From NCBI GenBank assembly GCA_018398815.1, contig CM031612.1:4943774-5007773 (forward strand): a stretch of DNA of 64,000 nt, written 5' to 3'. The position numbers and the translations under genes were made by a program. Positions 53,444 through 64,000 of the stretch are shown here, piece after piece. How positions within the stretch are numbered: the first letter of the stretch is position 1; every line of letters begins with the position of its first letter. The notes under the pieces were generated by a model that was not told the origin of the DNA, searched no databases, and worked only from the letters and a program-made list of their open reading frames with translations. Source of the stretch: Conus ventricosus. Taxonomy: Eukaryota > Mollusca > Gastropoda > Neogastropoda > Conidae.

Positions 53444-55035
53444 ACAATACACGCTTGTACATGCTGAAAATGCAAATCATGCAGCTTACCACCCCCACAC
53501 AGATTTCCCAGTGAAATATCCAACTGGCTCTTCTCCAACCCCTCCCCTCACACCCCCCTCATCCGTTCCCCTGTAAGTGCCAAACCTAATTATTCCACTT
53601 TCAGCATAAAACAAACACACCCTTTGTTTCCAAACATGTGACACAGAATCCCAGATTTATGAACAATCTGGTTCTTGCAATCCCATGTATCCATGTTCAT
53701 TTGCTCTGAGGCAAGAGATCAACTGTTTTCCATTTCAAATGGTAGTAGTGTAAATAACTACTGTATTCAGGGTTTGGCCGCTCAGCGCGAAAACAAAAGA
53801 AGGAAAAAACTAGTTTTCAGAAAAAAAGAAGTAAATGATACAGAGAAATATCCATGGAAAGATCAAGATGAAGTGCTTCAGGTTTCATTTATGTAGTTAT
53901 CTTCACACTCATGTTTCATATTTATTTGTTTCCTTCTTCCATGGTTAATTTCTAATAACATGTTGATCATCTAGACTGGGTGGTTCTGAATGGACCATGA
54001 AGAGAACACACTCCAATCTATAAAAGACTGCCACACTGTGTGATCGTTTATTTCCTTGGTTCAGACAACAAAGAGGTCAACCTTTCCTCCCACTCACTGT
54101 CCAGACAGCAGATCACTTCGAAAAAAAACAGTGTTAAAAAAATCATGATAAAAAAATCAAATTCAGTTCATGTTGCTTATAGCCCAGCAAACCGCTGTAT
54201 TAGGGCAGTCACCCCACTTTCAATGGTAACAAAAAATGTATGCATGCTAAGTACAATGTTGAAAACCTATGTTTGATTTGATCTTTTTTTCCCTTTTCTT
54301 TTTATTTGGCCCTAGTCCAACAGCCCTCATGCCTTGCCCTGGTTTGTGGACTACGAGGGGATACTTTTGACCTCCAGGTCTGACCAGAGGATCCCATGCG
54401 CCCTACACATGATGAATTCAGTCCCGGTTCCCAGCTGTGCTGCACAGCTTGTACACAGCACCTGCAGCTAAGGTCAGGGTCTGTGTCTGCATGGCTTACA
54501 GCATGGATCATCCAGTGTGTGCCTCAATCCAGCACGCACACACCAGCATGATTCGACTCGATGTGCTCTGGTATGGACACGACTTTGCTAGTATGTCTGG
54601 TGTACTGCCAGATACTGAAGTTTTGAGCACAGAGAAATGACTGGGCCTTGCACAGTCCGATCCAGCACCTTGTAGTCCAGAAACGGCAGTACTTTAGGAT
54701 GGAATGTACAGTAGTATCTGCCAGTCATGCAAAACAATGCCTAAAGCACAATTATGTCCTTAGCCTGATACCCATCAATGGTTAAAACAACACCCGTGAA
54801 GAATAAACACATGAAGATAAACACGTGAGTTACTACAAAACTGACACCGTGAGCAAATATCGCAAACCCCATTTTGATAAAACGTATACAACACCAAACA
54901 GATTTTTATGAAATTTGCAAACATCTTCCAATGTTCTTGGGACAACAGAGAACAGATCTCTTCAACCAGTTTACTCTGAATCTATTTTAAGAGGATTTTT
55001 TTTGTGTGTTTCAGAATTGAAGACCCTCATACATG
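53444..55035. other. Non-coding stretch with a dispersed repeat scrap
   Basis: A degenerate copy of the tatagcccagc motif lies near 54177-54215. No gene recognised. Confidence 0.4.
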
Positions 55036-55279
55036 GACAAAACACTTTCACCTTGTACACTTGTGAAAAACCAATGCCTCACATCAGTATGTCACAAAAC
55101 AGTTTCACCTTGCACACTTGTGAAAAACCAGTGCCTCACATCAGTATGTCCTTTGTTCTTGTCACTACCTTACTACTCATCCCCCCCCCCCCCCCCCCCT
55201 TCTCTCTCCCCACTACGCCCCCCAAGGAAAGACAACAGATCTACAGAATCTAGACCAAGATTCTTTCCTGTCAATTTAC

Positions 55280-55310
<31 letters not shown>
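55036..55310. repeat. Two-copy repeat and poly-C tracts
   Basis: The block tttcaccttgtacacttgtg...gcctcacatcagtatgtc is present twice (to 55150). Poly-C runs follow at 55180-55198 and 55281-55309. Confidence 0.88.
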
Positions 55311-55311
<1 letters not shown>

Positions 55312-55914
55312 CCTCCTCCCCTTTTCACACACTATTATCACATTTGTTGTTCTTAAAAGGGTATTTTGTTTTGATTCTTTTTGTGTGTGTGTGCAGAATC
55401 TACCCAACGGTCTTTGTTCTTTTTGGAACATCTGAGCATTGTCCAACATCAGGTAAGGGAGGTAATTCAGATCCTGGTGGCACAATTCCAGTCCAAACCA
55501 GCATTTTACTCCACAGAAGTCTGTGTGCTGTCTCTACCTGTAGCAAGTATGGTGGGGTGGGAGGGGCCGTCTCCCATCACAGATTACTACCTCTTTTAAT
55601 CTCCTTTCTCATCAAGTTAAAAAAAAAATCTACTTCCACATGGCACTATAAAGATTTGTCTGATGAAGACCAGAATACAATGGTGCAAACCCTCCAACAT
55701 GAAGTCAGGCTTCTAGTAATCACCAAAACGTAACACAACCGAAATCTCTCTCCAGTCTTTGTGACTGTTGTCCTTTCTACACTGAACATATAAACAATAC
55801 CTGGTGATCAGAAGTAGTTCAAAATCTCCCCGGCCCTTTCACTTCATTTCAAATCAAATAATTCCCAATGGCCACCTGCACTGACTGACATCGAAGCTGT
55901 GCTTACTTTTTTTT

Positions 55915-56215
55915 TTCTCTCTCTCAAATCTTTCTCTTTAGTGAAGAATTCCTCACAGAACAGCTGAAACATATACAGTTCAATTCAATCAACATTTTTC
56001 TTTATCTCTCAAATCTTTCTCTTTAGAGAAGTATTCCTCACAGAACAGCTGAAACGTATACAGTTCAATCCAATCAACGTTTTTTTTCTTTAGCTCTCAA
56101 ATCTTTCTCTTTAGTGAGAACAGCAGAAACATACACAGTTCAATTCAACCAACATTTTTTTTCTTTGTCACTCAAATCTTTCTCTTTAGTGAAGAATTCC
56201 TCACAGAACAGCTAA
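55915..56215. repeat. About 80-85-bp repeat, 4 copies
   Basis: The unit tctcaaatctttctctttag, then ...attcctcacagaacagctga and cagttcaattcaatcaac, repeats four times with indels. Confidence 0.85.
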
Positions 56216-57020
56216 AATTATACCATTATTTGGGCTTTATTCTGAAATATTTTATCATCCCTATTAATTCTTTCCAGCCGTGCGCAGCGCACAGCGCTCA
56301 TTCCCTGGCGCCGCGCGCCGTGCACGGCACTCATTCCCTGCTGACGCACAGATTTGGCCACTTTTTAATTTATTTTTACGGTAGCTCTACAACAACTGAC
56401 AGTCTTGTGTTAGGTGTCACAGGAAAGAACAAACACTCAACTCCCCTCGTCACCAGATCCACTTTGTAATACGATTTCAAGCGCTTCATTGAACGAGAAA
56501 TCGCTACCACTCCTTTGCCTGACCGACATGTTTCTGGCACAGGAAATACGTGCCACGCGCCACGTGGCGCTACCGTCATTGTCTTTGTTTCAATGCTCCC
56601 GGGGTCAGCCAAGTTCACAATAGGCCACTGAAAGTATGGTCGACAACTCGTTCCAACATCCCCAAGACTAGTTACAGCGCTTATTTCCCTTGGACCATTT
56701 CATGGAAAGTGTAGGAATTTTTTATGTTCCCGTCGTGTGATGGTGGGTAACACGGCAGGTGTACTGCTGTCTGTCCGTTACCCGGACTTGGGCGACTCGC
56801 CTCAAGGGAGAGAAATCCTGTTACCCACATTTGTACGACTCGGCTGGTAAAGGTTAAAAAAAAAAAGGACCCATCATCATTCACCCCACCCCCTCCCCAA
56901 CCGCATATTTTGAAACAAAACTTTGAAATTTGGGAGTTTTTCCACTAAATTTAGTATTTGGAGAATACTTCATAAATTAAGGTTCTAGAAAAATTCAGAA
57001 GGGTTGGCAGCTACGTTTCT
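56215..57020. mobile_element. Second copy of the 50.5-kb MITE, split by a nested element
   Basis: 56216-56263 (accattatttgggctttatt, then ctgaaatattttatcatccc) and 56870-57015 (ending gaagggttggcagctacgtt) together match 50678-50845. They are separated by the TTAA-flanked insertion at 56268-56853. The left half of the MITE is missing or unrecognisable. Confidence 0.68.
56268..56853. mobile_element. piggyBac-like MITE, 586 bp, flanked by TTAA
   Basis: It is bordered by TTAA at 56264-56267 and 56854-56857, the target-site duplication of piggyBac-type transposons. Ends ttctttccagccg and cggctggtaaagg are imperfect inverted repeats (10 of 13). A GC-rich segment (gccgtgcgcagcgcacagcg, ggcgccgcgcgccgtgcacg) follows the left end. 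No transposase, so it must rely on one encoded elsewhere. Confidence 0.72.
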
Positions 57021-57171
57021 TGTATCACCTTCCGATTCAGACTTCGCCCAAATCACACTTTTGAAACGGTCTTTATGATGGTCTCACTGTGCTGTTCAGA
57101 AGACAGCTGGCTCATTCCATGACAATGAGCGCCCACCAACATGAAATGTGCTTGCAACAGCATTGTACCAG

Positions 57172-57512
57172 TGTAGCTCTGCCCAGCAGTTACGCTGCTG
57201 TAGCTCTGTAGCGCTGCCCAGCAGTTACGTTGCTGTAGCTCTGCCCAGCAGTTACGCTGCTGTAGCTCTGCCCAGCAGTTATGCTGCTGTAGCTCTGCCC
57301 AGCAGTTACGCTGCTGTAGCTCTGCCAAGCAGTTACACTGCTGTAGCTCGGCCCAGCAGTTACGCTGCTGTAGCTCTGCCCAGCAGTTACGCTGCTGTAG
57401 CTCTGCCAAGCAGTTACACTGCTGTAGCTCGGCCCAGCAGTTACGCTGCTGTAGCTCTGCCCAGCAGTTACGCTGCTGTAGCTCGGCCCAGCAGTTATGC
57501 TGCTGACCTGCC
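57172..57512. repeat. 27-bp minisatellite, 12 copies
   Basis: The unit gctctgcccagcagttacgctgctgta repeats 12 times; variants include ggcccagc, gccaagc and ttacac. cagcagttacgctgctg is itself nearly palindromic, so each unit can form a hairpin. Nine-codon frames are open on both strands (ALPSSYAAV; GQSYSSVTA). Confidence 0.95.
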
Positions 57513-58034
57513 GCACTGAGCGATGCGGAATGACCAGTTTTGGCGGGAACACCGTCATTTCAATTCAGGGCAGTAGCAGGAAGGTCACGCAAATAATCCA
57601 ACAGTGACTCTGTCAAGCTACTCTGAAAGAACTATTAATGTTTCACGACACATACCCCGATTACATTTTTCAGCTTGCCTTATGTCACTTAGGTCTCTGA
57701 CAGGATCAAAATGTTAACCATTTTACTATCGGCCCAAAAGTTATTCCTTGTTATATTTCCTTGTTAATTATCTACTGTAAATGTCATCCTGCTTCATTTC
57801 TTAAAGAAAAAGAAACAAACAAACACATAAACAAACAGGCTGATGTGAGGGACCAGGTTTGAGCAGTGTGGGCAGTACAGACGTAACAGATCGCCCAGAG
57901 AACAACATCTGCGGCCCTGCCCTCCTATGTCCCAGTTGAGTTAGAAACTGTAAGAAAGACGAAGATCATTTACAGTGTTCATGATGACCATTCACTCCCT
58001 CTCTCTCTCTTCTGTCGGTCTTCCTCTCTCTCTG

Positions 58035-58035
<1 letters not shown>
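57513..58035. other. Non-coding stretch
   Basis: Nothing recognised. Confidence 0.4.

Positions 58036-58081
<46 letters not shown>
58036..58081. repeat. (CA)n microsatellite
   Basis: About 22 CA units. Confidence 0.96.
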
Positions 58082-58084
<3 letters not shown>

Positions 58085-58143
58085 GGAATGAAACAAAAAC
58101 AAAACAAAACTTCCATCCACTCTGCCCTGATTGGAATAGTCCA

Positions 58144-58292
58144 ATAGTCTCCACAACAAACTGAACAGGCTGTGTGCCAGATAGTCTCCACAACAAACTG
58201 AACAGGCTGTGTGCCACATAGTCTCCACAACAAACTGAACAGGCTGTGTGCCAGATAGTCTCCACAACAAACTGAACAGGCTGTGTGCCAGA
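58144..58292. repeat. 37-bp minisatellite, 4 copies
   Basis: The unit atagtctccacaacaaactg followed by aacaggctgtgtgccag repeats four times, almost without change. Confidence 0.94.
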
Positions 58293-60263
58293 TCTGCTAT
58301 TTTCAACGTTTTTCCACCCATTTGGTTTTCGTAGTATGTTGTTTAAAAAAAAAAACAGAACAAAAAACAAACAAACAAAAGCAAAACAAAACAAAACAAG
58401 TGGGGGAAAAAAAGAGAATGGGTGTGTTCGAACATGCACATACAACTGCATGTCCACTTGCATGCAATACATGCATGCCCACAGAAACATGATTTGGAAA
58501 CTTGTGACTGTGTATGTGAATATGATGTATATGTGTATGCACATGTTTAAACTCTGTGTGTGTGTGTGTGTGCGTGTGTGTGGCGCGGTGTGCATAAACA
58601 TGCCTGCATATGTGTCTGTCAAAACAAAACAAAAAGAAAAGAAACAATGGTATGTAAACAATTCAAAGAAACATGCTTTTGAATACATGAACATTCACAA
58701 AGACCTGAGCTGGAGAATCACATCCAAAGTTGTATGTAAGATGGTCTCTTAAACAAACAAAGAGAAAAAGAAAAAAGGCAAGAAAGAAAAAAAGAAAGAA
58801 AATGAGGAACCATTCAAAGAAAGAAATAAGAGGAAGACAGCCTGCGTCAAGCCACACCACTTGTGAAGATGGAAACCTGAACAGCGGTTGCCACTCCTGA
58901 GACCAAGCGTCGGAAGTCAGCGGCAGCATGGGCAGCGGACAACACATCCCACAGACTTTCTGCTCTTTTTCTCTTTTTATTCCTCATTTTTCTGTTTTCT
59001 CCAGTGTAGGGCTCCAATCATATTAAAGTTCATGCCGCCAAAAATATCTTTTAAAACAAGAGCTCTCCCCACACACACATGCATACGCACACAAAATATA
59101 TATATATTGTTTCTTCAATGACTCACCTAACTTTACAATATCTTACACAATGAGGCTAATGATGAAAATTTCAAATCAAATAAAGTATATGCTTTTTTTT
59201 TCTTCGATTCAATTATTTTAAGAAACTTTAAGAATCACTATCTCTACAATATGTCATTTTAGTAGTTACTAACAAATCTGAAGTTTTGAAGAGTTGCTTT
59301 ACCAGCTTCCTGTCTTGTCCCCAAGAAAACAACAACCGCATCCACTCACAGAGAACTGGCGGCAAAAGGTTTGCCAGTCACTGACAGACAAGAAAGTGGT
59401 TAGAAAAAGGGATAAGACAAAGAATATTGGGAAAGATAGCAAGTGAGAGAGAGAGGGAGAGATCAGTCCCATACACAGAGAGATACAGGGTTGATAACAA
59501 TGCAAACTGATGGACACACTGCCTGGGACAAAATCACAACAGCGAGGAGCTGGCAGACGTATGTACACCAACATCAGTTTGTCACAGATTGCGCCGCACC
59601 CAACAAGGGGGGTGGGGCCGGGGGTTGGTGTTGGTGCCCAAAGGAACTAATCACGGGGATGGGCACCGGGACAGTGCCCTGGTTTTGTGCAGGTCGGCTG
59701 ACAGCGGTCCTCAACAGACGTGAAGATGCCACCTCCTCACCAGCTGGGAAACACAGCCCCTCCCCCCCCCCACACACACACAGCGGGGATCACCAGGGAC
59801 ACCTGTACCTGCCAACAGCAATAAATACTTCCCTCCTCTTGCAAGTTTTCGTTGACTCAAAACGTCAGACATGACATCTTTTCCCAGCCGTTCCTCCTTT
59901 CTGCAGAATTTGGTTTCAGCTGAAAACCACGGGGTGCACTTAAGCTGGGGGGAGGGGGGCCAAGACGGTGAACACTGCTGACTGCACTAGTGAACAACGT
60001 GTAGAACCATACCCCATGCACACCACAGCTGACCTGGGGTAACAACATCACAGAAGCAACAGCATTCTTTGGAAGTGGGTGTGGGCGATGTCCGGGGCCT
60101 GAGCCCTCTCCTGAAAGCTTTGTGGTTTGTTGGCACGCAGAAGACCTCAGGCAGCCACACGCTGGACACTCTTCACAAGTCCACCACCCAGCTCCCACAG
60201 TGGGGCCAGGAGGAAGAGGGAGGGGTGTGGACCCTCCCAAACACAACGCTACCCCCCCGACAC
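58293..60263 (-). other. Presumed 3' UTR and downstream DNA of the Ser-rich gene
   Basis: A-rich, CA-rich and AG-rich tracts (58343-58400, 58555-58580, 58755-58830, 59440-59462) and a C run (59760-59772). By position, part is the minus-strand 3' UTR of the gene ending at 60264. No poly-A site was fixed. Confidence 0.4.
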
Positions 60264-60621
60264 TTAACATGAGGAGGAGGGGGAGGAGAGTGGGGAGCTC
60301 TGTCCCTCGGACTGCGGCGTGGAAGGCTGCAGCATGGCCAGAGAGGTCTTGCTGGCGCGGATGATCTCCATGATCATGCCTTTACAGTCACAGCAAATGT
60401 TCATCAGTGGGCCCCGCGCCGACGACGACTGACTTTCCGCTGACCCTGAGCTGGACTCCGACCCCCAGCGGTCGGCGTTTTTCTTGGTGGGCAGCGTCAT
60501 GGACTGGGAGCGCTGCAGGGGGCGCTTGCCTTTCTGCTGGTCCAGCAGGCCCGCCTTGTCCCGTTTGGATGGGGTTTTGGAGGAGCTGGAGGGAGACGAC
60601 GTGTCCGGCTGGGCTGAGGAT
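60264..60621 (-). CDS. Unrecognised Ser-rich protein, last coding exon
   Basis: A minus-strand exon after acceptor tgcgctccacag, ending with TAA at 60264-60266. It encodes SSAQPDTSSPSSSSKTPSKR, a basic segment (GKRPLQRSQSMTLPTKK), a Ser-rich linker (SESSSGSAESQSSSARG), a conserved-looking core (LMNICCDCKGMIMEIIRASK, then TSLAMLQPS) and a Ser/Pro tail. The CCDCKG cluster may be a partial metal site. GC content is higher than in its surroundings, as for a real exon. I do not recognise the family and assign no function. Confidence 0.72.
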
Positions 60622-62007
60622 CTGTGGAGCGCATGAAAATAAGAACTAGACACGCGCCGTTAGTCACTGAACACAGCAAACATGATTCATACTGCTACAC
60701 ACACTTATATCTCTTGCATTCTCTTCATTTCTAGCACATACTTTAACTCCCTATCAAATTCTATGGACATCACAACTGCACAACAATGACAAATTTAGAA
60801 CACAATTCAATGAACAATGTAAGACGGGTGTAAATGTTTATCTAAAGACTCCCAGACAGGATCATTCATACACCCTCCTTTGCCAGCATTGGCTTAGAGA
60901 CAAGCTCTCCTAAAGAAAGACAGAAGACTGACGCTCACTCTAGTAGCATTCACTGTGTCGTCTGCCACAAGGTTTCAGCCACCAGAACATCATGTCTGCA
61001 CTGACTTAACTCTTTAAACGTGATTCTCTTTCAAATCCCCAAAGTTAATGAGACATGCAAGCCTCGAGGGGGAAACCCAACTTCAACACAGGGATCAAGC
61101 ACCTTTTCTATACAGATGAAGACTACGTCATAAATCAAGAAAAAAAAAACATTCTTTCCAAGAACTCCATTCTAAACTGTTGTTTGTTGTTCTGAGAAGT
61201 TTCCATGACTTTACATCCATCTGGATTCAAACTACTTCAGCTATTCATCATTTATAGGGCACACACCCATAGCAAGAAAGAAATGAATAAAAAAAATATT
61301 GTTTACAAAATGATTTGAGAAAAGGGACACCCAGACTTCCATGCCTCTGATAACCACACTTCTCCAACAGAAAAGCAGATCGCCAATCAAGCAACACTGT
61401 GTTGTTAAAGACTGTGCGTGTGTGCGTGTGTGTGATGGTTTTTCAATCATTTTCTAAACAAACGAACAGATGAATAAGCTAAAAAGATCTTTTTTTAAAA
61501 AGGGAATCCTGCTTGTTTCAATCTGCATCTTGTTATTTGTCCTACAGGATCTGGCTGCAATTTCCTCACAATACACTTTAAAAAAACCCAATAACAACAA
61601 AAATGTAGCTTTCCAAAAAGAACAACAGGCTTTCCAACATAAACATGAGACTTTCCAAAATAAACATAAGGCCTTCTATGGTAAACATGACAATCTAGCT
61701 TCAGTCTTCAAACGATTCCTGGACTACTCCTGGAGATCACATATTACGGTTTGTTAGGTTGGGATAACTTTCATCATGGTACATTCCTAATCTTCTTCAT
61801 ACTCCTGCCATGGAGTTCAATCGTCTGACGATGAACTGTGGCTGCCTAACGGCAAGACACTCAGACGTGGTCGTAGACACAGTCCCCACACATGAAGCTC
61901 AGGTGACACTAGGCCGAGTCTGTAGCTCAAGAGCCCCATGTTTTTGAGGCTCAACAAGCGTGACCACCTCCTCAGTCAGCGAGCACAAGAGCAAACACTC
62001 CCCCAGA
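60622..62007. other. Intron of the Ser-rich gene
   Basis: Unremarkable AT-rich sequence. Near 61610-61690 there is a short imperfect repeat (ctttccaaaaagaac, ctttccaacataaacatgag, ctttccaaaataaacataag). No exon recognised. Confidence 0.4.
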
Positions 62008-62364
62008 ACAGGGAGTCATGTAGGACCAAGTTTTGAGGTGAGGCACCAGTACAGTGCAGGGAGGTAGAACAGGGAGTCAGGTAGGACCAAGTTTTGAGGT
62101 GAGGCACCAGTACAGTGCAGGGAGGTAGAACAGGGAGTCATGTAGGACCAAGTTTTGAGGTGAGGCACCAGTACAGTGCAGGGAGGTAGAACAGGGAGTC
62201 AGGTAGGACCAAGTTTTGAGGTGAGGCACCAGTACAGTGCAGGGAGGTAGAACAGGGAGTCAGGTAGGACCAAGTTTTGAGGTGAGGCACCAGTACAGTG
62301 CAGGGAGGTAGAACAGGGAGTCATGTAGGACCAAGTTTTGAGGTGAGGCACCAGTACAGTGCAG
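62008..62364. repeat. 61-bp minisatellite, 6 copies
   Basis: The unit gggagtcatgtaggaccaag, ttttgaggtgaggcaccagt, acagtgcagggaggtagaaca repeats six times; the only regular difference is catg/cagg. Confidence 0.96.
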
Positions 62365-62398
62365 AATTCAGCCTGCATCAAAATGTCATTTAACTGGT

Positions 62399-62812
62399 AC
62401 ATTTGATACTCTGAAATAACGAAGTCAGATTGCCTTAACACTGATACTCTGAAATAACAAAGTCAGATTGCCTTAACACTGATACTCTGAAATAACGAAG
62501 TCAGATTCCTTAACACTGATACTCTGAAATAACGAAGTCAGATTCCTTAACATTGATACTCTAAAATAACGAAGTCAGATTCCTTAACATTGATACTCTG
62601 AAATAACGAAGTCAGATTCCTTAACATTGATACTCTGAAATAACGAAGTCAGATTCCTTAACATTGACACTCTGAAATAACGAAGTCAGATTCCTTAACA
62701 TTGATACTCTGAAATAACGAAGTCAGATTCCTTAACATTGATACTCTGAAATAACGAAGTCAGATTCCTTAACATTGATACTCTGAAATAACGAAGTCAG
62801 ATTCCTTAACAT
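62399..62812. repeat. 37-bp minisatellite, 11 copies
   Basis: The unit cattgatactctgaaataac followed by gaagtcagattccttaa repeats 11 times; the first copies have an extra gc (attgccttaacac). Confidence 0.96.
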
Positions 62813-62987
62813 ACACTGTATAAACTACACGGCATGAGCCGCCAAAGCACGGAATGAGTTCCCGGGCTGAATCACGTGACAGCTGACCTGCATATCATAC
62901 ACAATGGCGACGCAAAGGAAGCAGCGAAAGCGACAACCGAATCTTTTCCTTACACTTGAGCGAGTGCCTCACTACGTGTGGCAAGGA

Positions 62988-63297
62988 CAAAATGCACTCA
63001 TTGTATGTATCACCTTGTGACAATGCATGCATGGGATGACCCCCAGTGTTCAGACAATATACTCCAACACACTCATTGTATGTATCACCTTGTGACAATG
63101 CATGCATGGGATGACCCCCAGTGTTCAGACAATATACTCCAACACACTCATTGTATGTATCACCTTGTGAAAATGCATGCATGGGATGACCCCCAGTGTT
63201 CAGACAATATACTCCAACACACTCATTGTATGTATCACCTTGTGACAATGCATGCATGGGATGACCCCCAGTGTTCAGACAATATACTCCAACACAC
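62988..63297. repeat. 75-bp minisatellite, 4 copies
   Basis: The unit acactcattgtatgtatcac...gcatgcatgggatgaccccc...caatatactccaac repeats four times with only a c/a change. A period of 25 codons keeps frames open on both strands. Confidence 0.96.
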
Positions 63298-63388
63298 AAG
63301 AAACCTGACACAGTTCTTCTCTCCCTTGAAAACGCCTAACAAAAAAACCAAGATTCTATGCTGTGCAGCAGAAAGCATCAATACTTAC

Positions 63389-63487
63389 TTGACGTAGTTT
63401 TGGATAAATGCCTGGGTCTCTTTGGGAGAGGGTGGGACTGAGAGTATACACTGGGATGTTTTTGAAGTGTTCCGTTGGGACGTGCAT
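63389..63487 (-). CDS. Unrecognised Ser-rich protein, penultimate exon in view
   Basis: A 99-bp minus-strand exon between acceptor tgttggcag and donor gtaagt. In the frame that joins the last exon it reads CTSQRNTSKTSQCILSVPPS, then PKETQAFIQNYVK; the Lys codon is completed by the first base of the exon at 60621. The ends of the two exons match in phase, and both have good splice sites. More exons must lie to the right of the window. Confidence 0.65.
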
Positions 63488-63596
63488 CTGCCAACATGTC
63501 AACATACAGCTGTCAACAACAAGTCAACATACAGCTGTCAACAACATGTCAACTACAGTGTCAGTGCTCAAATGTCGCTCTTCCCATTTTAGCTCT

Positions 63597-63745
63597 CTCT
63601 CTCTTCATCTTTCTAGTTCTCTTTCTCTCTCACTCATTCACTCACTCCACCCCCTCTCTCTCTCTTGCTCGTTGTCTCTCTCTCTCTCCCTTTCTCTTTC
63701 CTCTCTGCCTTTCTCTCTCTCTCCCTTTCTCTTTCCTCTCTGCCT
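63597..63745. repeat. CT-rich microsatellite
   Basis: ctctctc and ctttctctttcctctctgcc blocks, the latter present twice. Confidence 0.95.
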
Positions 63746-63770
63746 TTCTTTCTCATGTAACAAAGCCAGT

Positions 63771-64000
63771 TCATGTAAAGACGTCACTTCTGGACACATA
63801 CACACACACAAAGACGTCACTTCTGGACACATACACACACACAAAGACGTCACTTCTGGACACATACACACACACAAAGACGTCACTTCTGGACACATAC
63901 ACACACACACAAAGACGTCACTTCTGGACACATACACACACACACAAAGACGTCACTTCTGGACACATACACACACACAAAGACGTCACATACACAAAGA
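63771..64000. repeat. 33-bp minisatellite, at least 7 copies, cut by window edge
   Basis: The unit aaagacgtcacttctggaca followed by catacacacacac repeats to the last base; the length of the CA part varies by one or two units. The tgacgtca-like core (gacgtca) resembles a CRE/ATF half-palindrome, but without other support this is only a resemblance. Confidence 0.95.

Noticed and set aside
55640..55720. Second hammerhead-like motif (ctgatgaagacc)
   Set aside because: The first core half is present but no gaaa half or hairpin follows at a suitable distance.
62895..63397. Cys/His-containing 25-residue repeat protein
   Set aside because: It is a 75-bp minisatellite, open on both strands for the same reason.
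63771..64000. Array of CRE/ATF sites (gacgtca)
   Set aside because: The match is part of a minisatellite unit; repetition is explained by tandem duplication, and no promoter is nearby.

Overview
This window looks like nuclear DNA of a lophotrochozoan invertebrate, most likely a gastropod mollusc. Genes are split by GT-AG introns. Introns and intergenic DNA are full of CA/GT microsatellites, minisatellites and poly-C/poly-G runs. The mobile elements (a DIRS element, non-LTR retrotransposons, a Tc1/mariner copy, a tRNA-headed SINE ending in gcgctatataa-(ATT)n, and several MITE-like elements) are typical of marine molluscs. Nothing suggests a bacterial or viral genome. The species is not determined, and no search was run.

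Three host genes can be supported. (1) The 5' end of VIRMA (virilizer homolog, a scaffold of the m6A mRNA methyltransferase complex) lies on the minus strand. Its coding exons are 18331-18399, 17971-18083 and 3126-3212, and the gene continues left of the window. (2) AKTIP (FTS, fused toes homolog, a UEV/E2-like protein without ubiquitin-conjugating activity) lies on the plus strand as eight coding exons from 21349 to 41865, with start and stop both present. Exon 4 seems to lack one base. VIRMA and AKTIP are head to head, with 2.95 kb between start codons. (3) An unrecognised Ser-rich gene on the minus strand has its last two coding exons at 63389-63487 and 60264-60621.

Layout: 1-1560 is a 48-bp satellite. 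1.6-18.4 kb is the 5' part of VIRMA; its 14.8-kb second intron holds a LINE 3' end, a 6.6-kb DIRS-type tyrosine-recombinase retrotransposon (6857-13496) and a LINE with an open reverse transcriptase (15.25-17.33 kb). 18.4-21.3 kb is the spacer between the two divergent genes, with a decayed LINE. 21.3-41.9 kb is AKTIP, whose introns carry a SINE, a Penelope-like fragment, a Tc1/mariner element, a fold-back element and many minisatellites. 41.9-60.2 kb is mostly non-coding, with a 1.6-kb 30-bp minisatellite, a 59-bp array, a 27-bp array and nested MITEs. 60.2-64 kb is the end of the Ser-rich gene, with four more minisatellites.

The richest structure is the DIRS element. It keeps both inverted termini and an internal complementary region that copies the two outer ends back to back. 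Its gag frame is open over 867 codons, while the RT/RNase H and recombinase frames carry stops and frame changes. It sits in the tail of an older SINE, whose sequence reads straight across the junction when the element is left out. I saw no convincing undescribed gene system; the most original leads are mobile-element structure and minisatellite biology.
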